DNA of 64,000 nt from Diploscapter coronatus (Eukaryota; Nematoda; Chromadorea; Rhabditida; Rhabditidae): assembly GCA_964036155.1 (NCBI GenBank), contig OZ038422.1:22281201-22345200 (forward strand), in the 5' to 3' direction. The position numbers and the translations under genes are program-made. Of this stretch, positions 1 to 11,606 are shown in pieces. The notes beneath the pieces were generated by a model. That model worked only from the letters and a program-made list of their open reading frames with translations, was not told the DNA's origin and searched no databases. Numbering within the stretch: position 1 is the first letter of the stretch; the number at the start of each line of letters is the position of its first letter.

Positions 1-2436
1 TGTTTTCCCGTAATTTTCTTCTGATAATGATCTGTTATCATGAATAGCTAATTCAAATGAATAATTGTTGCCATTTTTCTTTCCTTGAAAGTGAATATGG
101 CTTACAGTAGAATTGAGAAATCTAGTAGAATGACAGCGAAGTTCTGGTAGCTGAGAGGAATGATGAAATTGTCAGATGCAAGACAGACGATGCACAAGGA
201 ATTGAAGAATGATATCGACAGAATTATCTGCTTGAACATCTGAATGAATAACATTTATTTTATATCTATGCATGTTAATAAATCTGAAGTAAAATATTTA
301 GGCATTACCGCTCTTATAATATATGGCAAATGATTGAAAATAATGAATATATGTTCTTCTATACTAAATCGCCGTATTCTCTTTAATAGTAGGGCACCCC
401 TAAAATGGCAGAACTACCCATTACCCAACCAAAATCATTGCAGAAAGTGTTTTATAATGTTCTTTAGGGCGAATTTAGTCATGGTTTCAAGGGATTACGA
501 TCATGGATGATGAGTTATGATAGTTTGAAAAAATTTCAATTTTTCAGAAGTTAGGGGATTGAAAATAGAGTGGCATTCCTTTCTATTAGAGGGAAAGCGG
601 TAATAAAACTGCTTGTATGATAGATTTGTATATTAAAAATTTAAAAGAGCGAAAATGTGTGCGCACATAAGACATACCCGACTTGTCTTGATATTTTCAG
701 ATATCTGATATCTTTCTCCCAATGAATACTCCTTGTAATCTATCTGATTCGAATTACATTCATAGAAATATCGATTATTTAGGCGATAAATATAGTCGTT
801 TGCCTGTATTTGCGATACATTATATTATCTTCTGTCCATTGTATTACTTACAATAACAGCTGCCATATTGACAAATAAAAATATTCCAATGTGATAAAGA
901 GTAGTGCGATCTAAATTCAGAATCATTTTAGTAAGCGAGAAACGAGACCATCGAACTCTCATAGGGTAACATCTAAACAAATGAAATATTGTGTCAGTCC
1001 GACTACTTGATGAAAGTGAAAAATATCGAACTTTGAACATTTAAATGAATGATCATTTCGCGGGTGCACGCACACGTGCATATTATTTGACTACAATTTT
1101 CTATATTTTCCATTAGAAGTGTCGTCAATAATGTGCCTATGTGCATCAGTGAAATGATAATTCATTAAATAGTTTTAAAACTCGGTGTTCCGTATTTTCA
1201 TCAAGAACTCAGCCCCTTACAATAGTATGAGGAAATTATCTTCATCTACTTTCTATATATTCTATCGTAGCCTATAGTATTTCGCATGTTACGATGCTAC
1301 GTCATTACGACTTTAGAAATTACTCGAATGGAATGTGACACTCGCTAAAATCCCAATAATGCATAGTCCCAGAATTGTGCAACTGGAAATAAACGATCTT
1401 TTCCTCCTTTCGTAATCTTCCAAATAGTACGTAGCGAAACATCGCTCAATTACTAGTGCAGGAAGTATTGATATTGCTGAAAGTCGTGTTTGAAATGGTG
1501 AATACGTTTTTTAATAACATAAAATTATTCGGTTATTAGTATTGGCTAACATAATTGAATTTTGACCGAATTTGATCAAAACCCAGATGAGTTAGATCTC
1601 ACTAAATAGCATGGCAATTATGCCCTGAAATATTGTAAAGATTTTATTGGACTATCTAATTCTAAAAATCATCTTAGTTTTGGTTTTTCGAACGAAGCAC
1701 AATGCTGATCATCATATTTACTTTCCAGCAATAATGTGAGGATTTGAATGGATACTAACAAACCTATGAAAAGTGCAGAAGTACGAAATTGAGACGCTAA
1801 ATAAAACGGAATGTGCCTTGTCGGTTTTTGATCTGAATTCAGAAATATCACCAAAAATAAAAATGCATCCTTAAAATTAATGACGATTTTCATACCATCC
1901 ATGTCTCCTGTCATAATGACTATCCTCTGGTAGAGCCACACACATAGCGCGAAAATATATTGCAACGCATAAAATGTGTAGATCCTTTGCAAATTATGAT
2001 GATAGTTTTTAGCCTTGACAATGATATATGCAGTTATAGTGATATATAAGATACTGAAATTAAATTTATAAAAAAAAAGAAAGATAAAATTTACACATCT
2101 AGACTATTTAGGTTCAGGGCTACGTAATCAAAAGAAAATTGCGATAATGTTAGATTTTTGGAATGAAGATGGATATCTATACTTAAAGAAAGTTATTCCA
2201 ATGTAACGATGACATGACATTGATAAACTAAATTATCACATCTTTACATATCATTATTCTGTTTTGACTAACCAAATAACTTGACTTCATTCATAGAGAA
2301 ATTTCTCTTCTTAATAAATAAATGATACCTACCTGAATGCTATGAGAAATGTTTGGAATATGAATATGACTGAATAGATCTGCCATGTTCCGTCGATTAT
2401 CGAATGCGTTCGATTGAAGTAGGAAATGAAATGCAT
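1..2436 (-). CDS. SRE/SRAB-like nematode chemoreceptor (7TM), 3' end outside window
   Basis: Serpentine chemoreceptor of the nematode Sra/Sre superfamily, expected in sensory-neuron cilia. Spliced exons on the minus strand: 2436-2333, 2053-1896, 1832-1722, 1476-1324, 910-852, 743-678, 239-106 and possibly 31-1; all phases agree. The ATG follows a TCTTTCAG acceptor by nine bases, suggesting trans-splicing. Family hallmarks are visible: a hydrophobic first segment, an HHN motif after it, the highly typical stretch VIERCFATYYLEDYERR after a membrane segment, then YSLGERYQISENIK and FKQIILSISFFN before the next membrane segment. About 260 codons are present without a stop; the last membrane segment and tail run past base 1. 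Assignment to SRE rather than SRAB or SRA is uncertain; membership of the superfamily is much firmer. The last (31-1) exon is the weakest piece. Confidence 0.8.
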
Positions 2437-4856
2437 GCTCTTGTTCTGAAAGAGCTGCATATTTACATGCCTTGCCGCACAAAATCTGTCTGTTTTCCCT
2501 TTTCCACCTTTTTCTGTCGATACTCTCACCTATTCGTCTTAGGGAACTGCGTGGCAATAATTGCTATGAAATAATAAAGCTCGAAGGGTACAAGTCACAA
2601 TTTATAATCCACTATCTCGCAAAAACTTCTATTAGAAAAAGCCAAACAGTCTCTACTCGAAAGTTCGCTTATCATTGTTAAAAAGTATGAATAATAATGA
2701 AAAATCCATAAATTAGGTGCTGAATGAATTATTATTCCTACGAAAACATTGAAATTTGTTCAACACATCGCAAATCGTGAAGCTAATAAGATAAACTTAT
2801 AACTCGGCATATAAGACTAAATAACCGACAAAACAACCGGCCGTCTGGTTGCTAGCTCACGTCGAAATGAAAATAAAAGGAAATAGGGTTTTTGAAGAAG
2901 GCCAAGGCAAATTGTTTATACGTGAAATATCGGACTTGCATTTTATTTTATCTTTTAAAGAAACGATAAGTTGTTACTCCGAACGCATGAATGAGTTTAT
3001 AAAGAGCCTACGATAATTACTGAATGATAATACCTGTCAAGTCATGTGGACCAATGCGTATATCAAAAGATCTACAACAAACTTTGTCTGGATTTCAACA
3101 TTTTCTAAATTAGACATCGATCTCGTTCGTTCTAATAAAACATTTGTAGTTTAGTTTATTGTATCTGAATTCTTGGGTTTATCACCTTTGCATAATTGTC
3201 TGCTGGTGATAAAAGGAATACACAGGAGAAATGAATAATTGCTAGAGATAACTTTTTTTTAAAGATGAAATAAGAAAAACAAATCAAATTAAAGCGATTG
3301 TCAGAATTTCTAAATCTACCTAAATTGCTTAATTTCAGCATACCTTCTGAAATATTTTCATTGCTGCATTGTTGCAATAATTTTTATTATGTATGAATAA
3401 TGAAATTCAAACATAAAAATTCGACGTAACGAATAGAAGTCTAGATGAGAGTAGAAAAGTCTCGAAAAGGAATGTACACATCACAAGAAATGATCAAATT
3501 CCTGGCAAGAGGACGATAATCGGGAGAAATCTGGAGAAATTAATGGCAACAAGGGTAATAATTGTTTTACCCGTTAGATAATTGATTTGCGAAACAGTTA
3601 TGCTTAGCCGTGCATATTTTTAGATTATTTACCTTTGAAAGTGTATCAGTAAAAGTATGCACAGATGTAATTAGATCTCTGAAATCCTGTTAATGACCGA
3701 TAACTTGAGACGGAATAAACGACGCAATAAGTCGAATATGCGAAGTGTGCATTGCGTACTCATAGATATTCGGCTAACTGATTCTTTGGACATATCGTAA
3801 TAGCGTAAAGTGTGCTGCAAACAATGAGCTAATTTTCGCGCATCAAAAGTCAGTGTCATTTAATTTATCTCAAGTAATCGGTCACTGACAATAACGCAAT
3901 AATAATAATCATAAAAATTGATTGTCATGAGAAGAGCCAATATAGACACACATTTTGATGTTAAATTTGTAGTTGGATATTGAAGTAAAAATTCCTTGAT
4001 GAGAAATAGCAATGAATCTAAAAAGATCCATAATTTCAATTGAAAAAAGCATTTGCTACTTCGCATTCATAACTTTGTAATAGGTAAATTCTCTGCTCTA
4101 CGGGTTGACTGCATCTAGAGGAAAATGAATTCGGGAAGCTTTTCTTTCAGATTATGTTCATATGTCGACACGTTTGATAAAAACCTTCCCGAGTAGACAT
4201 GAAAGAAGGGATAGAAAAGAAAGATAGAAGAAACTGAATCGTTCGTTGTTTTGGTCCTCATGTTGTTCGTGTTACGGTAGAAGTGCACGAGACGATCTGC
4301 GAGAGGTGGAAGGCTGTACTCGCTGAGGGACCGAGGTGATCGACAATTTCACTCGGTCCGATGAACTGCTGCTCATTGATCCACTCATTATCTAAAACAA
4401 ATTTTCATATTAGTGACTCGGAAAAGGGGGTAATTAAATCTAGCGCAGAGAAAATGGGCGGGGCATCCTATTCTTGCCGGTTCGTTTTCGAAATGGAAGG
4501 AAACAATGTTCGTTTTTCTTTTCGAAAAGGAGACAAAGCGATAAGAAGACGCTCCGCCCGCTTTTCCGTGTGCTAGCTTCAATGATCGCTTTTTCCGCGT
4601 CGCTAATAAACTTTTGAATCAGCCAAACAAATGTGTCTGAAGGTACATAAGTTGCAGTTTTAACTTTAAATCGAAACGAAGTTGAAGTTCAATCTGGAAG
4701 TAGAGTCTGAACACTTATGCTCAGAGATAATTTGATTCTTTTATGCAGGTTATCTTTAAATTGCTTCATCTGAGAATTATCTTGCGTAGTTTCTTCTGAA
4801 CACGAAAAACTCCTTACCACACTCGTCGTGACACTGGCAGTCAACCCGTCGTGCCG
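2437..4856. other. AT-rich intergenic region
   Basis: Between the chemoreceptor start and the end of the Kv channel I see no exon chain on either strand. Short open frames around 3.2-4.6 kb have no consistent splice partners, no ATG context and no recognisable motif. The part from about 4.1 to 4.6 kb is less AT-rich and could carry 3' flanking or regulatory sequence. Confidence 0.5.
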
Positions 4857-7800
4857 TCAGCTGTCGTCATAGTTGTCATCTTCCTTTCCGATCAGCCGCA
4901 TCGTGGCCAGTCGGTTCTCCTGTCGGTAGAAATGCTTGAAATTGGCAACGATGATCGGCACTGGTAGGGCCAACGTGAGCACGCCAATCAGAGCACACAT
5001 CGAGCCGACAATCTTGCCCTGGGGACTGAGGGGAACTAGATCGCCGTATCCTTGGGTTATTTCATTAGAAAATATGTGACGCAACAAGTTTTATAAGTAT
5101 TGTTACAATATTTTGGTTTAAAGTCTACGTAATGTCATATCGAACTCTAAAAATGAGATCTCCATGTGATATTATTAGTCGTTCGATAGCTTTTTATGTT
5201 TCATCTTTAAGTAAGTGTTTATAGCTTCGTTCCGCATAAACTTTTCGATATGTAGAAAATGCATAACTTACCAACTGTCGTCATTGTAACCTGAAATTGA
5301 TTCGTCTTGTAACAATCAATAAATCGCTAGAGATTTACCAGCACAAACCAGAAGCTGGCAGGAATAGAAGTAAATTTAGAGTTGTGTTCTCCCTGCTCTG
5401 CGAAGTACATTCCTGAGGCGAACAGGACGAGCGCAATGCACATAAAGAAGATGAGCAGGATGAATTCCTGCACTGAGGCACGGAAAGTCTTCCCCAGAAT
5501 CTGCAGACCCACGGAATGCCTAAACAATAAAGGTATCTGATGATAGCAGCAAATTATGATTTATCTTCATTGTGTCGTTAAATATATTTTTACCATTTTT
5601 ATCCGAATTTGTCATAAGAAAAGATCTTCAAGAATTTTCTTCTTTCCTACAGAACCAAATAATAGAAAATAACATTGCTATATGGTAAGTGAAATGACAA
5701 ACACAGTGTTTGAAGTGTCTTGTAATTACTTTAATGTGGTCTTTATAATTAACAAAAAATTTTACCTGCTGAGTTTGAATATTCGAAACACACGGACCAA
5801 TCTCAACACCCTCAGAACTGCGAATGACATCGATGAATTGGACTTGTTCTCATCAGATCTAAAAGAAATGCATATTTACAGCATATTCGAAAATGTTAGA
5901 AAGACTGATTTTTTCGTTTAATTTAAATATTCTTGTTAAAAATTGCATTATAGAATGAAGACTGGCTTTCTTAGAAAACAACTTACAGCATCAAATTGAC
6001 GAAGAACGGCGCGATTGCCACGAAATCGATGATATTGAGGAATGAAGCCATAAAGGTTAGCTTCGATGGACAACTTGCAAACCGAAGTAGTAATTCTTAA
6101 TTAATAAAATTGAAATAAGTTTAGTATTGATGATATACTGAAATTGTATCGAAATTTCATTACGCTTCTTTCCTCGTCTAAATTTTCCCCTTTTGATAAG
6201 AGGTTTGGATAAGAATATGATCATACCTATAGTGAACCAGACAATACATCCTAACTCGATCCAGAAGAACGGAGTCAAATATGAAGTCTCGGGTTTTTCG
6301 GGAAGGGACGATAAAAGTGAACCGTTAGATAATGATCGGGAATCAAGAGAAGACGAAGAAGAAGGAGAAGAGGAAGGCACTGTTTCCCAGCAGAAGGAGA
6401 CGATTGAACTGAACAATTATCATTATTTGAAGATCTTATAAAGTTAGTTGTAATCTATAATCTAACTTACACAACAATAACAGCTATTGAAACGAATGCG
6501 ATGACTCTGGCTGCCACAGAACTGTCCGGATACTCGATTAATTCCCACAATCTACGCTGAGTCTGCAACAATTCAACAATTTATCCAAATTTCTGAGTTT
6601 CAATCAAGAGTTTGAATGGAATTATAAATTTGGATATATAAAATCGGTATAGGAATCCCTAAGTTAAATTTAATGAAAGCTGAAACGTTAAACATCGTTC
6701 AACTTTCAGAGAATTCTTGCTGATACTCACCTCATTCTTAGGCATCAACGTTTCACCCGGTTTTTCATATCCTTCTCCAATCCAAAACTCTTCAAGAAGT
6801 TCTTGACCCATCTGTAATCATTCAATCATGAATTGCTTAGCTGATTAGTTTATCTTGCAACCTCAAAGAATCGCATTTCCCGTAGGAAAACATCGATAGG
6901 AACTGCTTCAGGCCTCTTCACTTTGCCTCGACTTTGATAAATGTATAAAATTGATTCGAATCTGAAATTATGCGAAGAGTTATCTATTGCGTGATTTAGA
7001 GTTTCAATACTTACGTAGTTCGATGCCTATCGAAGAAATATTCATTAGTCTGCGGTCGAAAATATCGTCGTCGCTTATCAGGGTTTCCTAACAATGTGTT
7101 GGGATATCTGAAAATTTGTATTGACTAATGAATGACGGTGTTTAAAATTGAAAATTCGGATAAATGCGACGCTAGATATCTAAATTTTTATATTTTTCTC
7201 AATACAAAATGCGTAATTAAAACAATGTTTGTCATCAAAATTCTACTATTATGGTGACAAGAAAGTGATCTTCATTCGAAATATAGAATTCCCTAACTCA
7301 ATAATAAGTTTCTTTCTGGTTACAAGAAAATTCTCAGATAATTTACTCTTTATTATTTTTGAGATAAACTCTGCCTTCTATGAGAAAGAATAAAGATGCT
7401 GGTACGAACCGCGAGTGAAAATAGTGCAAGCAAAGGAAAGAGCGTGGCGAGAACGCAAGCGGACAAGAAGTAAAGGCCTCAAACCAACGTTAGAGTCCCA
7501 AAGAAAGAGGCAACGTTCATCTCACAGATAATGGAGAGTGAAAGTCTCATATTCAGAAAATAAAAACACTAAAGTTCTACCTGCTGAGTGTGCTCTCGTA
7601 GGTTTCGAATCTCAGTCCCGATACGTTGATAATGATGACTGGGGAATATGGATGGTTGTAGAGTGAAGGCACGGCTCTGAACATCTCTTTGTATGAATAA
7701 TGACCCTCCAGTTGCAATGCTCACATAGCAGTTTCCCCCAGTGGAGTTCCTCTCTGAGGACTTCTTCTGCCCGTTTCCCTGCTGTCCCCTCTCTCCTTGT

Positions 7801-10800
7801 TGTCCCTGTCATCCTCGCCCAGCTCGCTGCCCATTAGAAGGCTTCCGTTCGCATCCTCGGAGTCTCGAATCGGAGGCCTAAAATGTCGCCAAATTAACGG
7901 ATGACAACGAGGGAATTTGCATGCTGAAATTGGAGATGAAAGAGGAAAAGAAACAAAGAATGAGTAAATCGATTTGGAAATACTGGGTGTGCAAAAGTCT
8001 GGATTATTGCTAAATCTATACAAAGCTAGAGGAATAACATACTCATGCCAAAACGACATGATAATTGAGGATGACTAATAATAGTATTTTTATGAAATGT
8101 GGTACATCTTTTTCTTTAATGAAATATCTTATTCGATCCAGACTTTTTACACAATAATCATATCTTACCCAAAATATTCCATTTCTATGTTCATTGCTTA
8201 TCATCTAGTGAAATAAATCTCATTCGGGATACCATCTTAGCTATGAGACTCCAAATTTATGCACCGAGTAGTAGAGAATTGGTAACATGTGGATTTAGTT
8301 GCCAGGCAGGGCTGCATTCATTAAATTACCTCGCTGTTTGTGGTGCGGACACGAAAATCGGGATTTAATTGCAGGTTCGAGATAACAATGGATGAAGATT
8401 TATCATGCCGGCTGAACGAGAAAATGTAGAGAGGAGAATGTAGTAAAAATAGAAGAATAGACGGAATTGGACAACCCTAGACCACAATTCGAAACAACAA
8501 ACCAACAGGGAGATCGATTTCGAGGAAAACAAAGTCGATACTCGCAGAAATGAAGAAGTGAAAAGCTGTAGAAGAAATAATGGAGTTGAAAGTGACGGAG
8601 AGGGATCGAGGAAGAGCTACGAGATAACGGAGATAAGGAGAGATTTAGAGGTGGAGGAGGGAAGAGGAATGATGGAACGGAGGAGTTGCATAGAGGAAAA
8701 GGAATTTGGGCGACGACAGGACAACAGCTGACGGGGGAGGGAGAATGGCACATCGAACATGCTTGGGTGATCCATTCGAATGAAGGGAGTCAGGGAGTCA
8801 AGTCCTTGATCCGATCACTCTTCAAGTCCTCCATTCCTCAACTCAAACTCTCCCCTCTCCATGCCACCCCTGCAGAGCAATGTGAGAAATGTCACTGCTA
8901 AGTTGTAATCCATTCATCATCCCCTCTCTTACTGCCAAATGAGTGAGATTTGCAAGAGGGACAAGCAAATTTACGACGTCCTATCCAATTTCAATGATTT
9001 GAATGTCGTATGCGATGACGAGCAAAACAGTGTTCACTTTCAGAAAAAAATAACGATTTTTTCTTACATGTTCGACAATATCGACTGAAATTGAAGCTTC
9101 AGAAAGATAAAGCTACTCACGACTAAAGAATAAATTGAACTTTATCAGATAGGTAAACGGATTTAGAATGTCCACAAAATGCTAGAAAAAATGAAAATAC
9201 AGTGATGGTTAAGAGCTTGGAGCAATTATAAGATCGAATTCATTCTAGCTCACCTATTTCTCAAAACAATTTAGACAAAGCTTGATTCAAATTTTGAATT
9301 GAGTAGACAAAACGTGTGCACAAAATGTCCGTATAATAGTCCACCATAAGCGAAAATATCAGACTTTATTATAATCATGGTTGTTCCCAAGCTTTTTCAA
9401 TAGTCACTTTATAAAGTAATCATTGAATTACAAGCAGTACTGGCAGAAAATGAATTTTTTGAAATATGTTCAATTTTTTATTTAGAAAGCAATAAGCAGG
9501 GGAAATTCTATTCGATGCTGATTATATTCGAAGGAATAATGATGGAAAATGATGTACCTTCTCTTGAATCGCCACATAAAAGACGCAGCACGCCACTTCC
9601 AGACAGTAAGACAATGTTAATGATAGAAAATAGAGAATGTGGAATTGACGATGGTGAATGGAGCAGAGGTAAGGTTGGAATTGGAATTGGAATTGAAATT
9701 ATGGCTGAATGACTTGAAGGAGTGGAAATAGGCAAGGGGGAAGGGGAAGGAAGGAATATGAGATGAAGTACGGGTTCGATAGCCAACTGCAGTTAGAGAG
9801 CCATGAGTTAAGCATAGAATGAAAGATCATTGTAAAATGAGAGAGGGAAGAGAGAAACAAAGACATAAGAGGAGAAGAAGAACAACTCGAATTGAAATTA
9901 TTGCAATGGAGAGAATGAAAGAAGGCAATTGGGTGAAAGAAATTGGAGTGAGGATGATCGAAATAAACCTATAAAAATATGGAAACACGAATTTTTCAGG
10001 GAGCATTTTTATATTACTGAGAAAGATACAGAAGTGGGTTGATAAGAATTTGGAAAATTGCATGATAATTGTAACGATATCATTCATATGTTCGTTTTTC
10101 GAGTAAATCTCAAGATTTAGTATTTTAGGCTATATTGAATCGTGGAAATTCTAAAAATTTCATCCAAATAGATTCAATACTGCAAACGAATAATGCATAT
10201 AGTGGCGTACAAAAGTTTTGGATAATACATGATATCTGACATGGTTAATTTGTGGATTTTTTTTACAACAGACTGAATTTTATTTTATGGATAACTACCA
10301 CTCAACATCATATTCAATTCGAGAAAAATTGCGAAATATTATTTTATCAATAAAAATCTAGGTATGTATCATTTTAAAACCTAGGAATTGTCTCAAATTT
10401 TTGTGCGCGACTGTATTAAACACTATGCATTCTGCCAACATTTGTCTCTATTGATTTTTTAAATGCTATATTTCAGGACAATATAATTTTCTTTCTGACT
10501 AAGTACATCTAAAGACAATAAACAGAGCGGTTAGACGTGTAAATAAGTTCGGAAAATTTTTTAAAAGTCAGATGGAACGGAAGCTGACTTGCTAAGATTT
10601 TAGTAAATAGATCCAAAATATGCACAGAATTGTAGAGGTAAGAATTCTTCGAATGGATTATTTTCCTCGATATTTGTGAGCAATAACAATATACGAAAGA
10701 AGGGAAAGTGCATAATGATGAAAATCCTCGACTATTCACGTCGGTATGAATAATTCTTCAGATATTTTTGTGAAAGATCAGATTAGACGATGATTCTGAG

Positions 10801-11606
10801 GATTTCTTACTGAGCTGTGATGAATTTTGATATCAAAAGTTTGAATAAATTCAGTTAATCAAAGGAAAAAGATGGTATGCTGAAGAAACGAATGCAGGAA
10901 TGAAAGAAGGAAGGAGGGAATGAAGGATGTAGTGAAATGTGGCAAGTAGAAGAGTGAAAGGGGAAGTTGGAGCATGTGGCAGAACTGAAGACTGAATGAC
11001 ATTAATGAGAGGGGATGAAAGACACAGCAGACTCAGACTGGATTTGAGGTCTGAACTCGATCACTGACTGAATAAGAAATGAATCAGGAATCATGGTAGA
11101 GAGAATGATATGAAAGGGTGAAAAACTGACAGTTGGGATTTATCAAAAAAAATTTCAACTCAGTCCGATAATGAAACTTGAGACTTGAGGTCGTCAAAAA
11201 TTTCACTACTTCTTTAAAAATGTTGAGGATAAATCAATTATTGCAAACTCGGATACTCGATTTTAATAAAGAAGGAAACGACTCACAAACTGAAATCCTC
11301 AGAATGACTTCGTGGCTTGTCCCTGTCATCTTCAGGCGAATTGCGGAGTGTGGGAGGTCGCGTGTAGCAGGAGCGCTGCCCGCCATACTTCTCTGGGTGG
11401 ACGTTGAGCACTTGCTCGAGTCTTCTGAACGTGAACAGATTAGGTTCGTGTAAGATGAGACAAGTGAAGAGTGAGTTTGTCGTTCAGAATGTGCAAAGAA
11501 GCATCAGCTGGAAGGATGCAGGAGCAGAGGGGACAGACCTCGTGAGTCGTTCGGCCCATCGATAGCGGACCAGATCGCTAGTCTCGCTCGACCTGCGGCT
11601 GTTCAT
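4857..11606 (-). CDS. shk-1: Shaker/Kv1-type voltage-gated potassium channel
   Basis: Tetrameric plasma-membrane delayed-rectifier K+ channel subunit, most like C. elegans SHK-1. Exons (minus): 11606-11539, 11424-11287, 7877-7725, 7676-7581, 7107-7015, 6961-6862, 6811-6731, 6562-6471, 6408-6227, 6095-5987, 5860-5766, 5520-5339, 5290-5272, 5050-4857; 1602 nt, 533 residues, all phases close. T1 tetramerisation domain about 132-230 with the Kv1 signature NVSGLRFET and NPDKRRRY; S1 from about 262; an acidic/serine-rich S1-S2 loop; S2 with [19 protein letters not shown]3 with [13 protein letters not shown]4 [20 protein letters not shown]; selectivity filter TVGYGD at about 467-472 assembled across two splice junctions; S6 with the LPVPIIV hinge. 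The C-terminus is short (ends NYDDS). The first two exons are the least certain: they fit by phase and ATG only, behind a 3.4 kb intron, and alternative N-termini are common in this family. Confidence 0.9.
7878..11286. other. Large first-half intron of the Kv channel gene, no embedded gene seen
   Basis: This 3.4 kb stretch lies between the second and third Kv exons. Much of 8.4-11.1 kb is purine-rich on the plus strand with runs of GGAATTGGAATT- and GAAATGA-type simple sequence, which creates long artificial open frames. A plus-strand open segment at about 9540-9672 ends at a good GTAAGG donor but has no visible partner exon. Confidence 0.4.

Noticed and set aside
4361..4576. Overlapping frames on both strands near the Kv 3' end
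   Set aside because: No splice support or recognisable domain on either strand.
6074..6226. TTTGCAAG acceptor for the Kv S3 exon
   Set aside because: Gives a phase conflict; the upstream acceptor at 6096 (TTAATTAAG) restores the canonical [12 protein letters not shown] text and the frame.
8403..8753. 116-codon minus-strand open frame rich in Ser/Leu/Phe
   Set aside because: Mirror of a purine-rich plus strand inside a Kv intron; no splice sites or motif.
9515..9712. Plus-strand frame ending at a GTAAGG donor inside the Kv intron
   Set aside because: No second exon, and the distal part is GGAATT simple repeat.
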